A DNA stretch of 8,471 bases. Source: CAYZEE01 sp964477485 (GTDB lineage: Bacteria > Patescibacteriota > Microgenomatia > Levybacterales > UBA12049). The notes below the pieces were generated by a model that saw only the letters and a list, made by a program, of their open reading frames with translations, had not been told where the DNA came from and searched no databases. Positions 1 to 5,496 of this stretch are shown one piece after another; the first letter of the stretch is position 1; each line of letters begins with the position of its first letter. The position numbers and the translations under genes are program-made. The stretch spans positions 1 through 8,471 of the forward strand of contig CAYZEE010000042.1 in NCBI GenBank assembly GCA_964477485.1. Direction: 5' to 3'.

Positions 1-1
1 G

Positions 2-1141
2 TTAATTACTTCAATAAGCGTGGAATTCACTCGACAAGAAACAGCTAGGATAGCATATTTTAACAACACAGAAAACTTCTTTTATGCCCACACAAAAGCT
101 CTTTACATGTGGCTAGATATACCTTTTACTAATAGAGGGACCATGTTGAAACAGTTTAAGATTGATCCACATAAAGAATTTTATGACACTGTTGGATTAA
201 CTATTGAAGAATATCTTGGTTTTAGTATTTTATATGCATTACCTTTATTTGAACTCGATCCAAGAACAAACGACCCAAAAAAATATATGCTGTTTTGGGA
301 TTTTTTACGGAATACTAAATTGACTCAAGAGAAAAAAGATATTTTATTCAGATTACTGTCACAAAACATAGAAGATTATTCCTACAATCATGAATCAGCT
401 ATTCATACAAAATTGACGGATGTAGACTATTTTGAAAATAATTTTCTTCCTTTAGTTGAAAACCCTGTTATAAACATCAATAAAAATATGGCCGTAGTTG
501 CCGATCCTTCATATCTAATCGAACGAACTACTCATGGAGTTTATTGGCTTTTGCATAACAAATTTAAACAAGAGAAAGATGAAAAACAAAGAAAAATAAA
601 GCTACAAGCACTTTCAAATTACTATGGAACTTTGCACCAAGAATATATATACCAAACACTATTATCCTTATGCGATGAAGTTATTGAAATACAAACAAAA
701 CAAGGAGAAAAACGTGCAGATTTTGTTGGAATTATTAATGACTCAAATGGTATTTTTTTACTCATTGTTGAAGCAAAAAAGTTAGCCTTGCCTTTACCGA
801 TGATTTATGACTCGACAAGAGAACAAAATATACGTAAATTAAAAGAGGTGTTTCTGGATGATGGATTTAAGCAGGTATTTAATACTGTTAGTCTCATTCA
901 GCAAATAAAGTTTGACGAGTTGGGATTAGAAAAAATTAAAGATAAGAAAATAAAGGTTATATTCCCTTTATTGGCCCTAGATACTTATGTCGTAGAAGAA
1001 TCTTTAAATAGGAAACTATATGAAGACGAATTTTTCAGTAAATTATTTGAAGAAATTCAAATCACCGGTAATATACCTGTATCTCATCCAATGTTTTTTT
1101 GTTCTGATGATTTAGAAACGATTGAAACTATATGCAAATAG
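2..1141 (+). CDS. PD-(D/E)XK nuclease-like protein, probably 5'-truncated by the window edge
   Basis: Unrecognised protein with a probable restriction-endonuclease-like core. The frame is open to the left edge. A GTG at 20 could start a 373-residue product, but codons upstream stay open and no Shine-Dalgarno is visible, so the true start probably lies outside. Numbering from that GTG, the likely active site is Glu208 in a helix (GTLHQEY), Asp234 (KRADFVG) and Glu251-x-Lys253 at the end of a hydrophobic strand (LLIVEAKK). This spacing fits the PD-(D/E)XK fold, whose members cut or repair DNA in restriction, defence and mobile-element systems. The N-terminal 200 residues are aromatic-rich and mostly helical, without a motif I can name. 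No membrane segment or signal peptide is visible. No methylase or partner gene is in view, so I assign no specific role. The fold call is moderate and the function unknown. Confidence 0.72.
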   Translation, partial: LITSISVEFTRQETARIAYFNNTENFFYAHTKALYMWLDIPFTNRGTMLKQFKIDPHKEFYDTVGLTIEEYLGFSILYALPLFELDPRTNDPKKYMLFWDFLRNTKLTQEKKDILFRLLSQNIEDYSYNHESAIHTKLTDVDYFENNFLPLVENPVININKNMAVVADPSYLIERTTHGVYWLLHNKFKQEKDEKQRKIKLQALSNYYGTLHQEYIYQTLLSLCDEVIEIQTKQGEKRADFVGIINDSNGIFLLIVEAKKLALPLPMIYDSTREQNIRKLKEVFLDDGFKQVFNTVSLIQQIKFDELGLEKIKDKKIKVIFPLLALDTYVVEESLNRKLYEDEFFSKLFEEIQITGNIPVSHPMFFCSDDLETIETICK

Positions 1142-1177
1142 AGAGAACAAGAAGGTATATTAAATTTTGTAAATATA

Positions 1178-1393
1178 TTGCTCTTTAGGAACTCTCAATT
1201 AAATAAGCGACATAATATACCTCAACGACAATTTATTCCCAACATGTACGTCTCTGGTGTTGACAACGTGCCTAATGATCTAGATACCCTAGGAAATACA
1301 TTATATCTCTTGAAGCCAGACAATACGAAAAATACTAGATTGCAGGAAATAAATAAGAGGCATATTGATAAAATAAAAAATATGCTGTTTTAA
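1178..1393 (+). CDS. Doubtful short frame or gene remnant
   Basis: A 71-codon frame opening at TTG, with an in-frame ATG at 1244 that would leave 50 codons. It lies in the same frame as the nuclease gene that stops at 1141, separated by a single TAG and 12 sense codons, and its TAA falls inside the terminator hairpin. No ribosome site is visible. The translation is charged and polar, with a stretch reading DTLGNTLYLL followed by Asn-rich and basic residues. That faintly recalls the C-terminal part of DUF1524-type HNH proteins, but I would not rely on it. It could be the decayed tail of a neighbouring gene, a small real gene, or chance. If it is not a gene, 1142-1445 holds only the terminator described separately. 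Confidence 0.22.
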   Translation: MLFRNSQLNKRHNIPQRQFIPNMYVSGVDNVPNDLDTLGNTLYLLKPDNTKNTRLQEINKRHIDKIKNMLF

Positions 1394-1406
1394 ACAGTAT
1401 ATTTTT
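1381..1406 (+). terminator. Bidirectional intrinsic terminator between convergent units
   Basis: A nine-pair stem (TATGCTGTT at 1381-1389 with AACAGTATA at 1393-1401, including one G-T pair) closes a three-base loop. T5 follows at 1402-1406, and A6 at 1375-1380 reads as T6 on the other strand. It can therefore end transcription rightward from the nuclease gene and leftward from the 3244-1446 unit. Confidence 0.65.
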
Positions 1407-1445
1407 ATAATACATTATAAAATTTGTGCGTAAAATCGACTGTAA

Positions 1446-1658
1446 CTATATATTTTTATATCCTACGCCATATTTCATTGTCAACTTTTTCAATTCATGA
1501 GATATGGGTTGTTTACGCCTGATTTTCACGTCTATGTATTTAACCATGAAACGGGCTCTTTCAACCCCAAAGCCCATGATTTGCCCAATTTCACGCAGTT
1601 TTTTACCCTGTTGTCGAAGTTCCCACGCTTGGTAATAGCGTTTAATAATTTTACCCAT
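1446..1658 (-). CDS. Small sigma region-4-like helix-turn-helix protein
   Basis: A 70-residue basic protein. Residues 15-48 look like the helix-turn-helix of sigma-70 region 4: a first helix ending LREIGQIMG, then a turn, then ERARFMVKYI where region 4 has its recognition helix (compare the ERxRQI pattern of sigma factors). The rest is a basic tail rich in Lys and Arg. It is far too short to be a sigma factor, since region 2 is absent. It is better read as a small DNA-binding protein, perhaps a regulator of its own unit. It is the last gene of the minus-strand run, 47 bases after the zinc-ribbon gene, and is followed by a terminator hairpin. No clear Shine-Dalgarno precedes the ATG at 1658. 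The fold assignment rests on motif similarity alone. Confidence 0.6.
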   Translation of the reverse strand: MGKIIKRYYQAWELRQQGKKLREIGQIMGFGVERARFMVKYIDVKIRRKQPISHELKKLTMKYGVGYKNI

Positions 1659-1705
1659 AAATTTTTTGTTAGTTGGTTAGCGTGATATTTTATTACTATT
1701 TTTGT

Positions 1706-1951
1706 TTACATTTGTTGTTGAATCTCTTTCACTAACACCGTTCCTCTCGGCGAATCTTCCGGAATCAACGACTGATTATTGCATTGAGGACAATAATAAT
1801 ACTTGCTTGTCCTTCTCCAAATGGAATAAACGATCCCTGGAATGATCGCAAACCAATATAGGATAAACTCTATAAAGAAATTGCCTCTTTTTCTCTTTGC
1901 TGGCTTTCCTACGTAATGGCAATTCACACATACGAATTCGTTTCCTTTCAT
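1706..1951 (-). CDS. LITAF-like zinc-ribbon membrane protein
   Basis: An 81-residue protein with a split zinc ribbon: Cys8-x2-Cys11 near the N-terminus and Cys54-x2-Cys57 (CPQC) after a single hydrophobic stretch at about 25-45 (FFIEFILYWFAIIPGIVYSI). Two CxxC knuckles flanking a membrane-inserted helix is the arrangement of LITAF-like domains, which lie on the inner face of a membrane and bind one zinc. A basic cluster (KPAKRKRG, residues 16-23) precedes the helix and suggests the N-terminal side is cytoplasmic. The segment after the second knuckle (SLIPEDSPRG) resembles small bacterial zinc-ribbon proteins of unknown function. The gene starts 18 bases after the HNH nuclease stop and is almost certainly co-transcribed with it. 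The start is well supported by an exceptionally strong ribosome site. Its biological role is unknown. Confidence 0.7.
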   Translation of the reverse strand: MKGNEFVCVNCHYVGKPAKRKRGNFFIEFILYWFAIIPGIVYSIWRRTSKYYYCPQCNNQSLIPEDSPRGTVLVKEIQQQM

Positions 1952-1955
1952 ATCT

Positions 1956-1965
1956 GATCACCTCC
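1956..1965 (-). promoter_or_regulatory. Extended Shine-Dalgarno for the 81-residue zinc-ribbon gene
   Basis: Read on the minus strand, GGAGGTGATC is complementary to ten bases at the 3' end of typical bacterial 16S rRNA. GGAGG ends nine bases before the ATG at 1951. It lies between the upstream stop and this start, so it fixes the start. Most other genes here have weak sites or none. Confidence 0.75.
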
Positions 1966-1969
1966 AATC

Positions 1970-3244
1970 TCATTTGTAAAAAACCTTCACCCCACCATGC
2001 TTCGAACAGGCTCCACGATGGGACGAGGCGTAAGAACAGGTACCGTCGTTACAAAGAGCCATCGCGTTTGTACATTGACTACCGGCTGAATTGCCTGTAT
2101 TTGAGGTATCCGTTGTCGATACGGTTGAGGTTGAAGCTGATGTCGGGTTTGTAGCCGAAGGGTTCATCCGTACATATACCGCATACCAGTCCCGTTTGAT
2201 CTCATCTTGTGCTTCGGAAAGACTAAGTAGCCCATCGCATACTTCCTTGTGAAGGTAATTCTCGACTTGGTCTTTCTGATGGAATCCGGGAACGGGATTT
2301 GCCGGTTCAGGCCATAAGTTTTTGAGGGAATTATCTCCTCCAAGCTCAAGCGGGATGAAATGGTCAACTTCGTAGGAGCCTGTCGGTTGAGGATACGAGA
2401 TGCCGTATTCCGCATAGACTTCCCTTTTCTCCGATTCAGGAACATTACGGACTGATGAGGAATAGCCGGAAACGCATACTTGGCTTGACGTGACGTTAGG
2501 GAACGTTTCGCCTGACGTCAGGGACGAATCAGGATACAAACCGGCGTTTCCTGCCTTTACCTCGCCTGTCCCTTGAGTTGGGGTATTGTTATTGTTTGTG
2601 GCGGTAATAAGGGGGTAAAAACGTATTTTATCATCAGAAGCCCAGTAACTTACGACCAGATGGTGCGGGTCAAGATTCTCGAAATCGGGATACTCTTTAT
2701 CGAAACTGTCTGCCATAGACTGACCACGATCCATTGCCACATCAAAGGCATATGATTCATCCGCGAAGTGCTTATCGTCGTAAAGGTCGATATCGCAGTC
2801 AACCGAGGCTAAACATTCCTTTTGTTTGATCATGGATATGACATCGGTTATCTTCCCTTCATCGTAAGGGAAGATGGGTGTTTCGAGAGTGTATACCTTC
2901 ATCGAATAAGGCTGGTTATTTTTGTCTTTATCCGTTGTCGTGTAGAGAATGCTGTATGGTGATATGGGTTGGGTTGGCGATAGGACGGTTGGACTTGAGG
3001 CTATTCGATTTGTGTTCGTACCCTGATAACTTTCTGTAGTTGAATGTGGCATGCGGTAACCGGCTTCAAGAGTGAGGATGAAAAATAGGATAGTGGAGCA
3101 AATGAAGATGATCGCCACCTGTTTTCTGTTCAACGATCTTTTCAAAAGAGCTGAAGGTACTTTGGGAAAAAGAAGGCCGATAACAAGCATGACAGGCGAA
3201 GCGAAAAAGAGTAAAGCAAAGATGAGAAACAGTAAAATGATCAT
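1970..3244 (-). CDS. Membrane-anchored HNH-type nuclease with C-terminal DUF3761 domain
   Basis: A 424-residue protein. Two hydrophobic segments at about 2-27 and 42-61 anchor it in the membrane. A linker rich in Ser, Thr and Pro leads to an unassigned domain at about 97-212, which contains ECLASVDCDIDLYDD. Residues 235-358 are the HNH-like nuclease region: YPDSSLTSG, then CVSGYSSSVRNVP, then EVDHFIPLELGGDNSLKNLW with a candidate metal-binding Asp-His pair (294-295) and Asn309, then His322 and KDQVENYLH. After a Ser/Thr-rich linker, residues 391-424 form a DUF3761 domain (CNDGTCSY, RGACSKHGG). Such proteins are predicted to cut DNA outside or at the membrane, but substrate and role are not established. 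The start has a strong AAGGAG site. The gene is richer in GC than its neighbours and heads the unit with the zinc-ribbon and helix-turn-helix genes. Confidence 0.82.
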   Translation of the reverse strand: MIILLFLIFALLFFASPVMLVIGLLFPKVPSALLKRSLNRKQVAIIFICSTILFFILTLEAGYRMPHSTTESYQGTNTNRIASSPTVLSPTQPISPYSILYTTTDKDKNNQPYSMKVYTLETPIFPYDEGKITDVISMIKQKECLASVDCDIDLYDDKHFADESYAFDVAMDRGQSMADSFDKEYPDFENLDPHHLVVSYWASDDKIRFYPLITATNNNNTPTQGTGEVKAGNAGLYPDSSLTSGETFPNVTSSQVCVSGYSSSVRNVPESEKREVYAEYGISYPQPTGSYEVDHFIPLELGGDNSLKNLWPEPANPVPGFHQKDQVENYLHKEVCDGLLSLSEAQDEIKRDWYAVYVRMNPSATNPTSASTSTVSTTDTSNTGNSAGSQCTNAMALCNDGTCSYASSHRGACSKHGGVKVFYK

Positions 3245-3251
3245 TATTTAT

Positions 3252-3257
3252 CTCCTT
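3252..3257 (-). promoter_or_regulatory. Ribosome binding site of the HNH nuclease gene
   Basis: AAGGAG on the minus strand lies seven bases before the ATG at 3244. It supports this start, and hence both predicted N-terminal membrane helices. Confidence 0.75.
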
Positions 3258-3310
3258 ATCGTGATGTTTTGGACATAATTGATAAAAATTCCATAACCTC
3301 ATATAACAAC

Positions 3311-3453
3311 AAAGCCTCCCGCAAGCTAGCTCTCCCTTTCGGGATCGCCCATAGCCCTTTCGAGCTATGACCACTCAAGGTTGCTTGACGAGAGGCTCTC
3401 GTCCCTTGAGTGGATTTTTGCCATGCTCGATTTTTACATCGAGTTTAGGCTTT
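3311..3453 (-). ncRNA. Candidate multi-stem structured RNA or 5' leader
   Basis: A 143-base element closed by a seven-pair stem (AAAGCCT at 3453-3447 with AGGCTTT at 3317-3311). Read on the minus strand it holds, in order: CTCGAT/ATCGAG (3443-3438 with 3431-3426); a ten-pair stem CCACTCAAGG/CCTTGAGTGG (3413-3404 with 3380-3371) enclosing an inner stem GACGAGA/TCTCGTC with a GCC loop; an eight-pair stem at 3369-3350 capped by GAAA; and TCCC-GAAA-GGGA at 3344-3333. The GAAA tetraloops exist only on the minus strand, and a promoter lies just upstream on that strand. The bases CAAGC at 3387-3383 could pair with GCTTG at 3326-3322 as a pseudoknot. It sits 66 bases before the HNH nuclease ATG with no terminator between, so it may be that gene's leader or a processed RNA. 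The class is not identified; the raiA motif is one candidate to test. Confidence 0.62.
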
Positions 3454-3468
3454 CGAATTGTTAGTTAT

Positions 3469-3496
3469 ATTATATAGGAAAGCTGAATTGTTACAA
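3469..3496 (-). promoter_or_regulatory. Promoter for the structured RNA and the HNH nuclease unit
   Basis: On the minus strand, TTGTAA (3496-3491) and TATAAT (3474-3469) are separated by 16 bases. The predicted start near 3462 falls about nine bases before the closing stem of the structured element, which supports minus-strand transcription of that RNA and of the nuclease unit. Confidence 0.55.
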
Positions 3497-3515
3497 CTTT
3501 CTGTTTTTGTAGTAA
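3488..3515 (+). promoter_or_regulatory. Possible plus-strand promoter of the 161-residue gene
   Basis: TTGTTA (3488-3493) and TAGTAA (3510-3515) are spaced 16 bases apart. Initiation would fall near 3522, only about six bases before the ATG at 3528, implying a nearly leaderless mRNA. This agrees with the lack of a Shine-Dalgarno there. It overlaps the divergent minus-strand promoter, so the two could compete for polymerase. Confidence 0.32.
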
Positions 3516-3527
3516 ACTAGAACCATA

Positions 3528-4013
3528 ATGAAGACGATACAAATCAACAACTTGCTGAAGGCAGACCCCAACGGCCAATTATCGATTGATGATATTAAAA
3601 AATATAAGCAATTCCCAAAAGAACTCTATGATTTTGCCTTAAAAGACGATCCTTTATTCCATTTCTTTTTCGAAGGTCCTGTTATTATCTTTCGTGTCCA
3701 ATCGGCTGAAGTTCTGCAAAAAGTCAAAAATTACTTGCAGAATCATAAGATAGAATTTGAAGAATATAATTATCCTAATACCCCAGAAGGTAAATTTGGA
3801 GAAGCAAAGGAAGGGATAGTTAATAGAAATTTGGACATTTTTATTAAACTTAATCACTTTTATGCCGTTGCCGCTTTAACAATCCCAGACAACGACTATT
3901 TTAACTATTTGGAAAGATTAATTCATTCGCCTTTTAATATGAAAGGCATGACTCATCCTCAAGAAGGGATGAAACTCATCAAATTAGGTAATTTGAAATT
4001 GAACATAAAATAA
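3528..4013 (+). CDS. Hypothetical protein, 161 residues
   Basis: I do not recognise this family. The product looks soluble and cytoplasmic, with no signal peptide or membrane helix. It is rich in aromatic residues and Lys. The N-terminal third (LSIDDIKKYKQFPKELYDFALKD-like helices) leads into a hydrophobic strand GPVIIFRV (about 51-58). A segment rich in Asn, Tyr and Pro follows, and then two further helices. No Cys is present and no catalytic motif stands out. The only nearby ATG is at 3528, which has no Shine-Dalgarno and may be translated from a leaderless mRNA. The gene that follows begins eight bases after the stop, so the two probably form one unit. Divergence from the HNH nuclease and its structured RNA suggests accessory content. 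I do not infer a function. Confidence 0.6.
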   Translation: MKTIQINNLLKADPNGQLSIDDIKKYKQFPKELYDFALKDDPLFHFFFEGPVIIFRVQSAEVLQKVKNYLQNHKIEFEEYNYPNTPEGKFGEAKEGIVNRNLDIFIKLNHFYAVAALTIPDNDYFNYLERLIHSPFNMKGMTHPQEGMKLIKLGNLKLNIK

Positions 4014-4021
4014 AACCAATC

Positions 4022-4549
4022 ATGAAAAAAGAATTAAAGGAGAGCTTAAGAGAAATGCAAAAAAATCCAACAACAGGATTACCTCATAATCAACAGGTAG
4101 TATCTACGCAAATTGAAACTATCTTCATGATAGATTCTTTGATAACCGAAATAAAGAATTTAAATTCCACAATTGAAAAGGCCAACAAACAAAACGAGAA
4201 ACTTGAGCAAACAAACTTAAGATTGCAATATGCTATGTTGATTCTAACCGCGATTGGAACTGCAGTTATCGTCTACCCAATTATGAAAGTAATAATAAAT
4301 ACAGTCTTTTTATATTTTCAATCCATTCTGACAGGAATAATAAATTTTAAGAGTTTTCCAACAGAAAATGTAATAGTTGTGATTTCAACACTAATCGCAA
4401 TAATATCAGCAATTGGATCGTTCATAGCTGAAAAAAAATTTCTTACTCATCATATCAGTTTTACGGATTCAGTTAAATTGAAAGATAGTTTACATATGGA
4501 ATTAAGGGATAAAGATGGGAATATCAAAGAGATAAGAGATTTGAAGTAA
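4022..4549 (+). CDS. Coiled-coil membrane protein of unknown function
   Basis: A 175-residue protein. Residues 30-68 form a likely coiled coil with heptad-spaced hydrophobic residues (IDSLITEIKNLNSTIEKAN). A membrane helix at about 70-98 follows (MLILTAIGTAVIVYPI), then a short amphipathic loop and a second helix at about 116-136 (VIVVISTLIAIISAIGSFIA). The charged C-terminal tail ends in DKDGNIKEIRDLK. Two helices put both ends on the same side, most likely the cytoplasm given the Lys-rich termini. The layout is that of a small membrane effector or scaffold, but no named family is apparent. The start lies eight bases after the 161-residue gene with no visible ribosome site, which suggests coupled expression. 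No clear terminator separates it from the T-box promoter 22 bases downstream of its stop. Possible phage or accessory origin is inference only. Confidence 0.6.
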   Translation: MKKELKESLREMQKNPTTGLPHNQQVVSTQIETIFMIDSLITEIKNLNSTIEKANKQNEKLEQTNLRLQYAMLILTAIGTAVIVYPIMKVIINTVFLYFQSILTGIINFKSFPTENVIVVISTLIAIISAIGSFIAEKKFLTHHISFTDSVKLKDSLHMELRDKDGNIKEIRDLK

Positions 4550-4570
4550 GCTCAATCGCGATATTTTTCT

Positions 4571-4599
4571 TTGCATTTATATCAAGAAAATGATATAAT
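4571..4599 (+). promoter_or_regulatory. Strong promoter of the T-box-proBAC operon
   Basis: TTGCAT (4571-4576), a 17-base spacer and TATAAT (4594-4599), with TG one base before the -10 (TGATATAAT), make an extended -10 promoter near consensus. Transcription should begin about 4605-4608, immediately before Stem I of the T-box. Confidence 0.7.
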
Positions 4600-4608
4600 A
4601 ACTTTACA

Positions 4609-4864
4609 ATTTGGATAAAGCGTAAAGTTTGGTTTCCCGCCAGACAAGCTGCGTACGATGAGTACGACGGAAGGATACCGTATAAATAAATCCAAGGTGT
4701 GTCGATTACAAAGATCGGAGCACTAAAAAGAGTGATCTTAACAAAAGACATACACCGACGGTTTAGGTGTATTTTTTTAGATCAAAGTAAGGTGGTACCA
4801 CGAGAGCCCTCGTCCTTACCGACTATCAATAATTAACGATAGCAGGTAATGGCGAGGGTTTTTT
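4609..4864 (+). promoter_or_regulatory. T-box riboswitch of the proBAC operon, probably sensing tRNA-Pro
   Basis: A leader RNA that binds a specific tRNA and lets transcription continue when that tRNA is uncharged. The T-box AAGGTGGTACCACG is at 4789-4802. The antiterminator is GTAAGG (4787-4792) with CCTTAC (4814-4819), a seven-base bulge TGGTACC (4793-4799), and ACGAG (4800-4804) with CTCGT (4809-4813). The bulge bases TGGT can pair with the ACCA end of a tRNA, fitting a discriminator A as in tRNA-Pro. Stem I closes with TTGGAT (4611-4616) and ATCCAA (4690-4695) and contains GATGAG and GGAA segments like other T-boxes. CCG at 4678-4680 is the only proline codon in the unpaired 3' side of Stem I and is my specifier candidate. 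Its geometry is not canonical: alignment to glyQS-type leaders would instead place GAT there. The downstream genes argue for proline. Confidence 0.9.
4807..4864 (+). terminator. T-box-controlled intrinsic terminator
   Basis: CCCTCG (4807-4812) pairs with CGAGGG (4853-4858). The stem extends inward to TACC/GGTA with a G-T pair and one mismatch, and a small inner hairpin CTATC/GATAG sits in the loop. T6 follows at 4859-4864. The left arm is shared with the antiterminator, so the two folds are mutually exclusive, and the T-run ends 14 bases before proB. Confidence 0.88.
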
Positions 4865-4878
4865 AATGGTAAATAAAT

Positions 4879-5496
4879 ATGAAACAAATATATGTAGTAA
4901 AAATTGGGAGCAGCGTCCTACTCACAAAGCGAAATAAACTTGATGAGTTCAGGATTGACCACATTGCGACTCAAATAGCTTCACTGAGGGAAGCGGGTAT
5001 TGGTGTGATTTTAGTAATTTCAGGCGCTGTTGGTTGCGGATCGAGATTTATCGCTTTGCAAAGAAACAATCAGTTTCTCAAACGCCTATCTGCAGGTATA
5101 GGTCAGGTATTTCTTACATCGATCTTTCACAAAATTTTCAAGAAGAAAGGCCTTCAGATTGCTCAGATTCTTCTTACGAAAAACAACTTAGGTTCGAGAT
5201 GCGAGATAGACAGATTACTTAAAATATATGTTAACGCAGGCTTCATTCCTTTTATTAACGAAAATGATGTTGTAGAGCTTAATAGTTTCAAAGGGAATGA
5301 TTTTTTAAGTGCGCAGATTACTACACAATTGAGAACAAACAAATTACTTATTCTTTCCACGATGGAAGGATCTAAGCATGGAGTAGGAGGCGGTGAGGCA
5401 AAACAAGAAGTAATTAAGATTTTACAGCGAAGGAATATAAAAACAGACATTGTCAATGGAAAAGTTAAAAACATTCTTTTACAAACTTTGTTATGA
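4879..5496 (+). CDS. proB: Glutamate 5-kinase, minimal form lacking the PUA domain
   Basis: Catalyses ATP-dependent phosphorylation of L-glutamate to gamma-glutamyl phosphate, the first step of proline synthesis, in the cytoplasm. The amino-acid-kinase fold is clear: KIGSS (8-12) for phosphate binding, ISGAVGCG (47-54), INENDVV (126-132), GNDFLSA (139-145), ILSTMEG (158-164) and GVGGGEAK (168-175). The product has 205 residues against about 367 in E. coli. It lacks the C-terminal PUA domain, and about 33 residues between the ATP-site strand (TMEG) and the glycine-rich GVGGG loop are also missing. That segment normally carries the LYTADPR motif and contributes to nucleotide binding. The ATG lies 14 bases after the terminator T-run and has no good Shine-Dalgarno. 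The stop overlaps the proA start as ATGA, implying translational coupling. Shortening may reflect genome reduction or altered feedback control by proline. Confidence 0.88.
   Translation: MKQIYVVKIGSSVLLTKRNKLDEFRIDHIATQIASLREAGIGVILVISGAVGCGSRFIALQRNNQFLKRLSAGIGQVFLTSIFHKIFKKKGLQIAQILLTKNNLGSRCEIDRLLKIYVNAGFIPFINENDVVELNSFKGNDFLSAQITTQLRTNKLLILSTMEGSKHGVGGGEAKQEVIKILQRRNIKTDIVNGKVKNILLQTLL

Noticed and set aside
1139..1393. Readthrough or recoded TAG joining the nuclease gene to the following in-frame segment
   Set aside because: No recoding signal is seen, the nuclease ends with a plausible C-terminus, and agreement of frame has a one-in-three chance. UAG recoding is not needed elsewhere in the window.
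1497..1685. Plus-strand frame opposite the sigma region-4-like gene
   Set aside because: The minus-strand product has a recognisable helix-turn-helix, while the plus-strand translation shows no motif.
2164..2445. Frames antisense or out of phase within the HNH nuclease gene (also 1776-1973, 1897-2154, 2573-2755, 3066-3374 and 3072-3278)
   Set aside because: They overlap a gene with clear domains or the structured RNA, lack ribosome sites, and translate to compositionally odd sequence.
2484..2526. Short near-repeat of TGACGTYAGGGA in the HNH gene
   Set aside because: Two imperfect copies in coding sequence for a Ser/Thr-rich stretch; chance or codon reuse is sufficient.
3311..3453. tRNA or tmRNA, because the closing stem has seven pairs like an acceptor stem
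   Set aside because: No T-arm with a GTTCRA-type sequence, no D-arm or anticodon loop, no CCA end, and the length and stem order do not fit.
1970..3453. HEARO/OMEGA RNA with an IscB-type nuclease
   Set aside because: The protein has no RuvC segments or bridge helix. Its HNH region belongs to the DUF3761-linked type and it is membrane-anchored.
4524..4751. Minus-strand frame across the T-box leader
   Set aside because: It covers the promoter and folded leader, which explain the sequence fully, and the translation has no protein-like pattern.
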